DNA from: JBJXHB01 sp046160725
Lineage (GTDB): Bacteria; Pseudomonadota; Gammaproteobacteria; Burkholderiales; Burkholderiaceae_C
Reading direction: 5' to 3'
DNA: 40,094 nucleotides
NCBI GenBank assembly: GCA_046160725.1
Contig: JBJXHB010000167.1
Location: 1-40,094 of the forward strand
In this document: in pieces, positions 1 through 7,842 of the stretch
Position numbering within the stretch: the first letter of the stretch is position 1
Layout: each line of letters begins with the position of its first letter
The notes under the pieces: model-generated
The model's input: the letters and a program-made list of their open reading frames with translations, nothing else
What the model was told of the DNA's origin: nothing
The model's database searches: none
Position numbers and translations under genes: made by a program

Positions 1-1468
1 GCGTAGGTGTAGTCGGCAAACAGCACCAGCGCAGCCAGACCGGCCGAGCCGATGGCGTAGCCCTTGGTGACGGCCTTGGTGGTGTTGCCCACCGCGTCCA
101 GCGGGTCGGTGACGTCGCGCACGCTGCTGGGCAGCTCGGCCATTTCAGCAATGCCACCGGCGTTGTCGGTGATCGGGCCGTAGGCGTCCAGCGCCACCAC
201 GATGCCGGCCATGCTGAGCATGGAGGTGGCTGCGATCGCGATGCCGTACAAGCCGGCCAAAGCGTAGGCGGCGTAGATGGCAGCGCAGATGAAAAGCACC
301 GGGTAGGCGGTGGAGCGCATGCTGACGCCCAGGCCGGCGATGATGTTGGTGCCGTGGCCGGTGGTCGAGGCCTGTGCGATGTGCTGCACCGGGCTGTACT
401 GGGTGCCGGTGTAGAACTCGGTGATCCAGACCATGGCGGCCGTCAATATCAAGCCCACGGCGCAAGCGCCGAACAGGCCCATCGCGGTAGCGGTGCCACC
501 GGGGTCAACTGCAGCGGCTGCGGGAACATGGCCACCGTGACGAAGTAAAACGCAATCAGCGACAGGACGCCGGCCACGATCAGGCCCTTGTACAGCGCCG
601 GCATCACGTTCTTCATGCCCGGCGTGGCCTTGACGAAGTAGCAGCCGATGATCGACGCGATGATCGACACGCCGCCCAGCAGCATGGGGTAGACCACAGC
701 CGCCACGGCCACGTTCTTGACCATCAGCGCGCCCAACGCCATTGCGGCGATCAGCGTGACGGCGTAGGTTTCAAACAGGTCGGCGGCCATGCCGGCACAG
801 TCGCCGACGTTGTCGCCCACGTTGTCGGCAATCACCGCCGGGTTGCGCGGGTCGTCTTCAGGGATGCCGGCTTCGACCTTGCCCACCAGGTCGGCGCCGA
901 CGTCGGCGCCCTTGGTGAAGATGCCACCGCCCAGGCGGGCGAAGATGGAAATCAGCGACGAGCCAAAGGCCAGGCCCAGCAGCGGTTTGAGGGTTTCAGG
1001 CGCGACGTTGGTGCCGCCGGTGATGTACCAGAAGAAGCCGCCGACACCCAGTAGGCCCAGGCCCACAACCAGCATGCCGGTGATGGCGCCGCCCTTGAAG
1101 GCCACATCCAGCGCGGGGCCGATGCCCCGGGTGGCAGCCTGTGCGGTCCGAACGTTGGCCTTGACCGACACGTTCATGCCGATGAACCCACACGCCCCGG
1201 ACAGCACTGCGCCGAACAAGAAGCCAAGGGCCGTGTTCATGCCCAGGAAGATGAAGATCAGCACGGTCAGCACAGCGCCGACGATGGCAATCGTCCGGTA
1301 CTGCCGAGCCAGATAGGCCGCCGCGCCCTGCTGGATCGCATCTGCAATCTCCTGCATGCGGGCATTGCCGGCGTCCTGCGAGAGGATCCAACCTCGCTGG
1401 ACGAAACCATAGATCACCGCGGCAACACCGCAGGCCAGCGCTATGTACAGCGCCATCATTGTCGACAT
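1..1468 (-). pseudogene. hppA: Membrane-bound proton-translocating pyrophosphatase, partial and frameshifted
   Basis: This multi-spanning membrane enzyme couples PPi hydrolysis to proton export. From the ATG at 1468 (SD GAGGAG just upstream) the frame reads through the family signature, including GGGIFTKGADVGADLVGK and the acidic run DNVGDNVGDCAGMAADLFE, to about residue 320. The frame then ends in unrelated residues. HppA sequence resumes in another frame (MGLFGACAVGLILTAAMVWI, then the TEFYTGTQYSP region) and runs off the left edge. The break is at a run of four G at 501-504; one extra base would restore PGGTATAMGLFG. In the distal part GNTTKAVTKG carries Lys where K+-dependent enzymes have Ala, so I infer a K+-independent H+ pump. 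The C-terminus lies outside the window. The family is certain; whether the frameshift is real is not. Confidence 0.9.
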
Positions 1469-1682
1469 GAGGTTCTCTCCTCGCTCCGGAAAACTGGGGG
1501 AATGCGTCCGCGTTCGTCAGGGACACGGCTGGCCGCCATGCAGGCGTGGATCGCGCGCGCATGCTACGGGATGATGCTGCGGTGCGGCACGGTGTTTTCC
1601 TGCGTGGAACACGGAACGCAGCGATGTCAGGCGAGGGCGGTGAGCCCTTCTAGAATCAGGGTTTACTCTGAACGGCGGTTCC

Positions 1683-2222
1683 ATGAGTCTGCACAACGTG
1701 ACCCCGGGCGCCAATGCGCCTGACGAGTTCAACGTGATCATCGAGATCCCGATGAACGCCGATCCGATCAAGTATGAGGTGGACGAGGAGTCGGGGGCGC
1801 TGTTTGTCGACCGGTTCATGGGCACGGCCATGCACTACCCCTGCAACTACGGCTACATACCGCAGACCCTGGCCGACGACGGCGACCCTGTCGATGTGCT
1901 GGTGATCACGCCGGTGCCATTGATTCCGGGCGTCGTGGTCACCTGCCGCCCCTTGGGTGTGCTTCGGATGACGGACGAGGCCGGGGGTGACAACAAGCTT
2001 CTCGCGGTACCGGTCGACAAGATTCTGTCGATCTACTCGCAGTGGAAGCAGGCCTCAGACCTGAACCCGGCCCGGCTGCGGACGATCCAGCACTTCTTCG
2101 AGCACTACAAGGATCTGGAGGACGGCAAGTGGGTCAAGGTCGAAGGCTGGGACGGCCCCGACGGCGCGCGTGCCGAGGTGGTCTCGGGCATCAAGGCATG
2201 GCAGGCGCGCCGGTCGGCTTGA
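1683..2222 (+). CDS. ppa: Inorganic pyrophosphatase (soluble, family I)
   Basis: This cytosolic Mg-dependent enzyme hydrolyses PPi from biosynthetic reactions to two phosphates. The 179-residue length is normal for bacterial family I. The signature DGDPVDVLV at residues 66-74 supplies the metal-binding Asp66, Asp68 and Asp71, and the conserved KYEVDEESGALFVDR and HYPCNYGYIP segments precede it. The gene is divergent from hppA across 214 bp, so soluble and membrane pyrophosphatases sit side by side. A TAGAAT hexamer at 1651-1656 is a possible -10 box, but I found no matching -35. The last 32 bp overlap the end of the convergent acyltransferase gene. Confidence 0.97.
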   Translation: MSLHNVTPGANAPDEFNVIIEIPMNADPIKYEVDEESGALFVDRFMGTAMHYPCNYGYIPQTLADDGDPVDVLVITPVPLIPGVVVTCRPLGVLRMTDEAGGDNKLLAVPVDKILSIYSQWKQASDLNPARLRTIQHFFEHYKDLEDGKWVKVEGWDGPDGARAEVVSGIKAWQARRSA

Positions 2223-3378
2223 ACGGGTCGCGATCTGCCAGCTCGTCAACATAGGCCTCGAGGCCACGACCTTCGCGCCTGAGAAAGTCCGCCACGGCGT
2301 CTGCGAAGCGGTCGTCAGCAAGGCGGTGAAGCGATCCGGTCGACGTGGGCATCAGCCCCCGTGCCATCTTGTGTTCGCCCTGGGCGCCGCCCTCGAACCG
2401 GCGAAATTGGTTCGCAATGCACCATTGCAGCGGCTGGTAGTAGCAGGCCTCGAAGTGCAGGCACGGCACCGACTCGATGCAGCCCCAGTAGCGACCCCAG
2501 GCGGTTGCGGTGCCGGTATCGATGGCGACCAGTGACGCCGCCACCGGCTGCCCGGCCTGCAGCGCAAGGAACATCACCCAGTTCTGCGCCATCGTCGTTG
2601 CCATGCGGTCAAAGAACCCTCGGGTCAGATAGGGCGTGGAGTGATGCGCCGCATAGGTGTTGGCATAGCAGCGATGAAAGAAGTCCCAGTGCGCGGTCTC
2701 GATCTGGGCGCCGCACAGGATCTGAAAGCGGATGCTGGCATCTACCACCCTCCGACGTTCCTGCTGGATCTTCTTGCGCTTGTCGCGATGCATGGCCGCC
2801 AAAAAGTCCGGGAAGTCCGCGAATGGCTGCGGTTGGCGGTTCTGCCAATGAAACTGCACCGCCTGCCGGCGCATCCACAGTCCACCAGCCGCCGCGTCCA
2901 GATCCGCCTCGTCGTGGAACAGCAGATGTGCCGATGAGAGCTGGGCCTGGTCCATCAATGCGTCCAGTGCCTGGACCAGGACAGCGCGGGCATGCGTACT
3001 GCTGGCCAATAGCCGTGAACCCGGCACCGGGGTAAAGGGCACCGCGCACAGGAGCTTGGGGTAGTACTTGACTCCATGGCGCCGATAGGCATCGGCCCAT
3101 GCCCAATCGAAGACGTACTCGCCGTATGAGTGCGCCTTTAGGTAGGCAGGGCAGGCCGCTACCAGCTTGCCATGCTGGTTCACCGTGATGAAGCGAGGCG
3201 CCCAGCCGGTCTCTTCAACCGCCGAGCCCGAGGCATGCAGGGCTGCCAGATACTCGTGGCGCATGAACGGTGTGGGATTCGCCTGCTGGCCCAGCAGCGC
3301 GTTCCAGGTTGCCGCGTCGAGTGACGAAGGGTCTTCGTGGACCCGGATACGATAGTTGTCGTCTTTTCCCGCTGCCAC
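2191..3378 (-). CDS. FemAB/GNAT-like N-acyltransferase (COG3146-type)
   Basis: This 395-residue protein belongs, by recognition, to the COG3146/DUF482 family of predicted N-acyltransferases with a GNAT or FemAB-like fold. Typical family segments are the N-terminal TPFMRHEYLAALHASGSA, the central YGEYVFDWAWADAYRRHGVKYYPKL, the FADFPDFLAAMHRDKRKKI stretch, and the C-terminal FEGGAQGEHKMARGLMPT. The start is GTG at 3378 with a GAGGA Shine-Dalgarno about 8 nt upstream. Its 3' end overlaps ppa by 32 bp, and only 3 bp separate its start from the divergent nadE start. No signal peptide is visible, so it is likely cytosolic. Substrate unknown; a peptidoglycan or amino-acid role would be a guess. Confidence 0.85.
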   Translation of the reverse strand: MAAGKDDNYRIRVHEDPSSLDAATWNALLGQQANPTPFMRHEYLAALHASGSAVEETGWAPRFITVNQHGKLVAACPAYLKAHSYGEYVFDWAWADAYRRHGVKYYPKLLCAVPFTPVPGSRLLASSTHARAVLVQALDALMDQAQLSSAHLLFHDEADLDAAAGGLWMRRQAVQFHWQNRQPQPFADFPDFLAAMHRDKRKKIQQERRRVVDASIRFQILCGAQIETAHWDFFHRCYANTYAAHHSTPYLTRGFFDRMATTMAQNWVMFLALQAGQPVAASLVAIDTGTATAWGRYWGCIESVPCLHFEACYYQPLQWCIANQFRRFEGGAQGEHKMARGLMPTSTGSLHRLADDRFADAVADFLRREGRGLEAYVDELADRDPFKPTGAPAMP

Positions 3379-3381
3379 CGA

Positions 3382-5082
3382 ATGTCGTCCTCTTCAAACG
3401 CGCGCGTCGCCCTGGCCCAGATTAACGCCACCGTCGGTGACCTGGCAGGCAACGCGCGCCGAATATGCGCTGACGCCCACGCGGCACATCGCCAAGGTGC
3501 CCGGCTGGTCCTGCTGCCGGAACTGTCGCTCTGCGGCTACCCGCCTGAGGACCTGCTGATGCGACCGGCCTTCATGCAGGCCTGTGCGGATGCGCTGAAG
3601 ACGCTTGCGACGGACCTGGCCACCCTGGAGGGCCTGGTCGTCGTGGTGGGGCATCCACAAGTGGCGCATGAGGCCATCGATGTTAGGACCAAGTCCATTA
3701 CGGTCCCGCGCTGCTTCAATGCGGCGTCCGTGCTGACAGGAGGGCAGGTGGTGGCCACCTACCTCAAGCGTGAGTTGCCGAACTACCAGGTCTTCGACGA
3801 ACGCCGTTACTTCAGGTCCGGCCGCGAAGTCGGCTCGGCAGCGCTCGTGGTCGAGGCAGCGGGCCTTCGGTTTGGCATCTTGATCTGTGAAGACGCATGG
3901 TTCGACGAACCCGCCGATCTGGCCGTGCAGGCGGGCGCCGATGTCCTGTGCGTGTTGAACGCGTCGCCATTCCATCTCGGCAAGCAAGCCGAGCGCGAGC
4001 AGCATATGGCGGTCTGCGCCCGCCGGGTGGGCCGTCCGCTGCTCTATGCCCACCTCGTCGGTGGCCAGGATGAAGTGGTGTTCGACGGTGGATCGTTTGC
4101 GCTGGATGCCCGGGGCCAGGTGGGGGCGCGGGCGGCGTTTTTCGAAGAGGATCTGCTGCTGGTGGATCTGGGCACTCAGGGCGAGGCCACCGGGCGGGTC
4201 GTGTCAGTGCCGTCGTTGGAGCAGCAGGCCTGGTCGGCCCTGGTCTGTGGCGTTCGCGACTATGTTGGCAAGAACGGCTTCCCGGGCGTCATCATCGGCC
4301 TTTCGGGCGGCATCGACTCGGCTCTGGTGCTTGCCGTGGCTGTGGATGCATTGGGGGCGGATCGTGTTCGCACCGTGATGATGCCGTCGCCCTATACAGC
4401 CGACATCTCCTGGCTTGATGCGCGCGAGATGGCTTCGCGCCTGGGTGTGCGCCATGACGAGATCCGCATCGCGCCGATGTTCGACGCCTTTCGCGCAGCG
4501 CTGGCCGACGACTTCAACGGGTTGGCCGAGGATGCCACTGAGGAAAACATCCAGGCGCGCATTCGAGGCACGCTGCTGATGGCCCTGTCCAACAAGCACG
4601 GTGCCATCGTCTTGACCACCGGCAACAAGAGTGAGATGGCGACCGGCTATTGCACCCTGTACGGGGATATGGCGGGCGGGTTCGCTGTCATCAAGGATGT
4701 GGCCAAGACCTTTGTCTACCAGCTGGCGCTGTGGCGCAATGAGCAGGGATTCATTGGCGCCGATGGCCGTGTCGGGCCTGTCATACCCGAACGCATCATC
4801 ACGCGGCCGCCGTCGGCCGAACTTCGGCCCGACCAGACCGACCAGGACAGCCTTCCACCCTACGACGTGCTGGACGGGATCCTTGCGCGGTACATGGAGC
4901 AGGATCAGGCCATCGATGAGATCGTGGCCGCAGGTTACCGGCGTGAGGACGTCGAGCAGGTCACCCGCCTGATCAAAGTTAACGAGTACAAGAGGCGCCA
5001 GGCACCCGTAGGCATTCGCATCACGCATCGCGCATTCGGGCGGGACTGGCGCTACCCGATTACGTCGAGGTTCCGTGCTTAA
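3382..5082 (+). CDS. nadE: Glutamine-dependent NAD+ synthetase
   Basis: This enzyme makes NAD+ from nicotinate adenine dinucleotide, ATP and glutamine-derived ammonia. It is the two-domain 566-residue form. The N-terminal CN-hydrolase (glutaminase) domain has the expected triad Glu47 (LLPELSLCGYPPEDL), Lys129 (ATYLKRELPNY) and Cys169 (ILICEDAWF). The C-terminal synthetase domain has the ATP-binding SGGIDS at residues 308-313 and the conserved LTTGNKSEMATGYCTLYGDM segment. ATG 3382 is preferred because MSSSSNARVALAQINATVGD matches the family N-terminus; an in-frame start at 3337 would run into the divergent gene. There is no clear SD. glnB follows after 30 bp, probably in the same operon. Confidence 0.96.
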   Translation: MSSSSNARVALAQINATVGDLAGNARRICADAHAAHRQGARLVLLPELSLCGYPPEDLLMRPAFMQACADALKTLATDLATLEGLVVVVGHPQVAHEAIDVRTKSITVPRCFNAASVLTGGQVVATYLKRELPNYQVFDERRYFRSGREVGSAALVVEAAGLRFGILICEDAWFDEPADLAVQAGADVLCVLNASPFHLGKQAEREQHMAVCARRVGRPLLYAHLVGGQDEVVFDGGSFALDARGQVGARAAFFEEDLLLVDLGTQGEATGRVVSVPSLEQQAWSALVCGVRDYVGKNGFPGVIIGLSGGIDSALVLAVAVDALGADRVRTVMMPSPYTADISWLDAREMASRLGVRHDEIRIAPMFDAFRAALADDFNGLAEDATEENIQARIRGTLLMALSNKHGAIVLTTGNKSEMATGYCTLYGDMAGGFAVIKDVAKTFVYQLALWRNEQGFIGADGRVGPVIPERIITRPPSAELRPDQTDQDSLPPYDVLDGILARYMEQDQAIDEIVAAGYRREDVEQVTRLIKVNEYKRRQAPVGIRITHRAFGRDWRYPITSRFRA

Positions 5083-5112
5083 ATTCGACGACACCGAGCT
5101 TGGAGCCACCCT

Positions 5113-5451
5113 ATGAAGCAGATCACCGCCATCATCAAGCCGTTCAAGCTGGAGGAGGTTCGCGAGGCGCTGGCCGATGTCGGTGTCTCGGGCCTGACGG
5201 TCACCGAGGTCAAGGGTTTCGGGCGCCAGAAGGGGCATACCGAGCTCTACCGGGGGGCAGAGTACGTCGTGGACTTTCTGCCCAAGGTGAAGATCGAGGT
5301 CGTGGTGAAGGACATCGACGTCGACCGTTGCCTGGAGGCCATCGTGAAGGCGGCCAAGACGGGCAAGATCGGTGACGGCAAGATCTTTGTCACGGCGGTC
5401 GAGCAGGTGGTCCGGATCCGCACCGGCGAGACCGACGAAGCGGCGGTGTGA
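5113..5451 (+). CDS. glnB: Nitrogen regulatory protein P-II
   Basis: This trimeric signal protein binds ATP/ADP and 2-oxoglutarate and reports carbon/nitrogen status to enzymes and regulators. The 112-residue length is canonical. MKQITAIIKPFKLEEVREAL is the family N-terminus. The T-loop GHTELYRGAEYVVDFLPK carries Tyr51, the uridylylation site in this family, and TGKIGDGKIFV is the second PII signature. It lies 30 bp after nadE, which fits the known control of some glutamine-dependent NAD synthetases by PII proteins. It could be named glnK; the lack of an adjacent amtB favours glnB. It converges on the LOG-family gene with 22 bp between stops. Confidence 0.95.
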   Translation: MKQITAIIKPFKLEEVREALADVGVSGLTVTEVKGFGRQKGHTELYRGAEYVVDFLPKVKIEVVVKDIDVDRCLEAIVKAAKTGKIGDGKIFVTAVEQVVRIRTGETDEAAV

Positions 5452-5473
5452 CGGCGGCGACGGCCGTGGTCCG

Positions 5474-6061
5474 TCAGATGCGGCTGTAGTTGTCTGGTCC
5501 CGAAGATCGGTGCATCTGCGCGAGCAGGCGGTCGATCAGTTCTTCAGGCTCGGCATGGCTCTCCACCATAGCCAGCTGCTGATCATCCAGGAATCCTTGG
5601 TCACGGGCTGAGTTCAGGAACGCCACCAATGGCTGGTAGTAGCCGCCGGTGTCGAGCAAGCCCAGCGGTCGGCTGTGGTATCCCAGGTGTCGCCAGGTCC
5701 AGGCCTCGAAAAGTTCCTCAAACGTGCCGATGCCGCCCGGCAGAGCGACGAAGGCGTCGGCTCGCTCCGCCATCAGCCGCTTGCGCTGATGCATGTCGGG
5801 CACCACCTGGAGTTCGGTCAGTCCGGGGTGGCCGACCTCTCGCCGCATCAGAGACTCCGGAATGACGCCGATGACCGACGCGCCGTGGGCCAGCGCGGCG
5901 TCCGCGACCTGACCCATCAAGCCGACCCGGCCGCCGCCGTAGACCAAGTCACACCCCCGTTGCGCCAAGACCTGGCCGAAGCGGCGTGCGGCGTCGACAA
6001 AGGCGGGGCCGACGCCAGCGCGAGCCCCGCAATAGACACATAGGCGTGGCCTTGTCGTCAT
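5474..6061 (-). CDS. LOG-family nucleoside 5'-monophosphate phosphoribohydrolase (TIGR00730)
   Basis: Members of this Rossmann-fold family release the base from purine or cytokinin riboside monophosphates. The 195-residue protein has GGGRVGLMGQVADAAL near residue 42 and the catalytic, phosphate-binding PGGIGTFEELFEAWTW near residue 108, both hallmark LOG motifs. The preceding MHQRKRLM arginine segment is also conserved. It is cytosolic. Its ATG (6061-6059) overlaps the TGA of the RDD gene in an ATGA, so it is the last member of a five-gene overlapping operon that begins with the sigma factor at 8408. Many bacterial members are called cytokinin-activating enzymes or lysine decarboxylase-like proteins; the physiological substrate is unknown here. 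Confidence 0.9.
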   Translation of the reverse strand: MTTRPRLCVYCGARAGVGPAFVDAARRFGQVLAQRGCDLVYGGGRVGLMGQVADAALAHGASVIGVIPESLMRREVGHPGLTELQVVPDMHQRKRLMAERADAFVALPGGIGTFEELFEAWTWRHLGYHSRPLGLLDTGGYYQPLVAFLNSARDQGFLDDQQLAMVESHAEPEELIDRLLAQMHRSSGPDNYSRI

Positions 6062-6591
6062 CCTGAATGTATGGCCATGGGCCTGTGCGCATCAACCTGA
6101 ACCAACTCCGTGTGGCAAAGCACGTCATGTAAAAACTGGCGCCGAGGGTGAAGTCGCGCCAGTGTTGCATAGGTCGCCATGCAAATCGCAACCGTCGCTA
6201 CCGCAAAGGCGGGCTGGTGTGGGCGTACCAGCCAGGCGGTCAGCAGGCCGGGTGCGACCCACAACCAGCTGGCAAGGTAGCGACAAAGAGCCCTGATCTG
6301 GGAGATCCGTCGGCCATGCTGGTCGACGACCTGAATGCCCCAGGCCTTCATGGCAACGGTCTGGCCGGATCGCGACCAGAACCAGGTGAAGTACATGCCG
6401 ATGATCAGGAACAGGAACCCCTGCAGACCCATCTGACCCTGGAGCGCATGCCGTTGCTGCGTCAAGGTGCCATATAGGTAGGCGGCCATGAAGACGACGC
6501 CGAAGAGAACGACGCCCTCATAGGTCATGCTGGCCAGCCGCCGTGCCAGACCAGCCGGCTGTTGCGGCGTCTCAACGGCCGGCAGGCTCAC
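6058..6591 (-). CDS. RDD family membrane protein
   Basis: This 177-residue integral membrane protein has the RDD pattern. An Arg-rich start (GLARRLASMTYEGVVLFGV) leads into the first hydrophobic segment, followed by a second (GLQGFLFLIIGMYFTWFW), the conserved amphipathic KAWGIQVVDQHGRRIS stretch, and a last pair of hydrophobic segments ending in RRQFLHDVLCHTELV, which holds the distal Asp. The second position of the motif is Glu (YEG) rather than the usual Asp. The start is GTG 6591, whose GTGA overlaps the stop of the DUF3106 gene and implies translational coupling; a longer upstream reading would lie inside that gene. The role of RDD proteins is mostly unknown; some act in ion transport. 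Confidence 0.82.
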   Translation of the reverse strand: MSLPAVETPQQPAGLARRLASMTYEGVVLFGVVFMAAYLYGTLTQQRHALQGQMGLQGFLFLIIGMYFTWFWSRSGQTVAMKAWGIQVVDQHGRRISQIRALCRYLASWLWVAPGLLTAWLVRPHQPAFAVATVAICMATYATLARLHPRRQFLHDVLCHTELVQVDAHRPMAIHSG

Positions 6592-7412
6592 GGTTGCGCG
6601 GCAGGGGCAGAAGCGGCAGCGGCTCTCATCGGCGCACCCTGCGGGCCTCGCTTGGGCAGCAGAGTCGAGCTGTCGACGGTCTGGGCTGTGGCCGCGATCC
6701 GGGGCGCATCCGGACCCCGCTGCGTCAGTGGTCTGCCTGGGTTGTTCATCAACGTCGTTGTCGCCCCAGGTTTGACTTGGACAATGGTTGGTGACACGGG
6801 CTTGACCGGGGCCGGGGGAGCTGCGACGGTCGTCGGCCGCGCCGCAACGGGTGGGCGAACGCCTGCAGCTGCCGATGCGGCACCGGACTGGGTCAGCGCC
6901 TCCCGTTCTCCAGAAGACAAAGCCTGATAGGCGCTCCACTGCGCCTGTCGCTCGGACGGCGCCAACTGCTGCGCCTGCTGGAAGGACAGCCGGGCCTGAC
7001 CTCGCTCGATCGGTGTCAATGCGGACCAGTCACGCATCCGATCGCGCAGGCGTTGCTGCTCTTCGACGGTCATGGTCGGCATTCGAGCGGCGACGTCAAG
7101 CCACTTTCGGCGCTGAGCCACGTCAAGACCGGACCATTGAGCTTGCAAGGCCGAAAGCGCGGTCTTCTGGGTTGCACTCAGCCTGGACCAGTCTGTGGCA
7201 TCAGGGCCAGCCGGCTTGAACTTTGGGCGAACCTGCGTCTGGGCTGGGGCCATATTGGTCCCCGGCAATGCCGCAGCGGTGCTGGCAATCGGTCCCGGCC
7301 TAGGGGCCTCGGGCAGGGGCTGCGCGCTTGCGGCGACACCTAGGAGCGCCAGGATCCATGCCGCCGGCTGGCACCATCTCGACAGGGGCGTCCGGCGTTC
7401 GTCAGCGGTCAT
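6588..7412 (-). CDS. DUF3106 exported protein
   Basis: This 274-residue protein has an N-terminal export signal (WCQPAAWILALLGVAASAQP) and a Pro/Ala-rich linker. A helical core at about residues 74-173 carries repeated WS-x-L elements at residues 75, 93 and 129, a looser copy at 159, and an Arg/Gln/Glu-rich pattern such as LTPIERGQARLSFQQ. The tail after residue 175 is Ala/Pro-rich and low complexity. I recognise the core as DUF3106, known mainly from Burkholderiales. It is probably periplasmic. The helical LTPxER pattern recalls CpxP/ZraP-type periplasmic sensors, which is inference only. The ATG at 7412 lies inside the end of the DUF3619 gene (11-bp overlap). Confidence 0.82.
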   Translation of the reverse strand: MTADERRTPLSRWCQPAAWILALLGVAASAQPLPEAPRPGPIASTAAALPGTNMAPAQTQVRPKFKPAGPDATDWSRLSATQKTALSALQAQWSGLDVAQRRKWLDVAARMPTMTVEEQQRLRDRMRDWSALTPIERGQARLSFQQAQQLAPSERQAQWSAYQALSSGEREALTQSGAASAAAGVRPPVAARPTTVAAPPAPVKPVSPTIVQVKPGATTTLMNNPGRPLTQRGPDAPRIAATAQTVDSSTLLPKRGPQGAPMRAAAASAPAAQP

Positions 7413-7842
7413 CGGTCCGGCGCAAGAATGCGGTGAATCCAGGATCCCTGTAGGCATCAGGCGGCAGGTCGTCGGTCAGCAGTGCTGCGTCAATCTGCGC
7501 CGCAGTATCGATCTGCAGCAGGGCCTGATGACGCTGGATGAGCAACAGCCCAGCCACCAGAAAGGCAAGCGGGGCAATCGCCGCGAGCTTGAACCACCAG
7601 GCCGGTGGCCCACCGAGCACCGCGGTTCGGCCGGCGCCAGCGACGGCGGGCGACAAGGCAAGACGGCTCTCGAATCTCGCCGCCTCGACTGCGCGCACCC
7701 GGGCCACCCGCAAACGCTCGCAAACATCGGCAGGAAGATCGGCCGCCTTCTCGTCCAAGCATTTCGCCAAGCGATAACCAAAGCGCACTTCTGAGGCAGC
7801 GGTGGCAGACGCCCGTGGCTCGAGTCGATCGTGTTCACTCAT
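7402..7842 (-). CDS. DUF3619 single-span membrane protein (possible anti-sigma factor)
   Basis: This 146-residue protein has a soluble N-terminal part of about 80 residues (helical, Arg/Glu-rich, with FGYRLAKCLDEKAADLP) and one transmembrane segment near residues 82-103 (WWFKLAAIAPLAFLVAGLLLI). A roughly 43-residue tail follows, with DAALLTDDLPPDAYRDPGFTAFL cut here into conserved pieces DDLPPDAY and DPGF. This matches DUF3619. Its ATG overlaps the sigma-factor stop as ATGA. A small single-pass protein directly after an ECF sigma gene is the usual setting of an anti-sigma factor, but I see no ZAS-type HxxxCxxC zinc motif, so the role is inferred from topology and context only. Confidence 0.8.
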   Translation of the reverse strand: MSEHDRLEPRASATAASEVRFGYRLAKCLDEKAADLPADVCERLRVARVRAVEAARFESRLALSPAVAGAGRTAVLGGPPAWWFKLAAIAPLAFLVAGLLLIQRHQALLQIDTAAQIDAALLTDDLPPDAYRDPGFTAFLRRTDDR

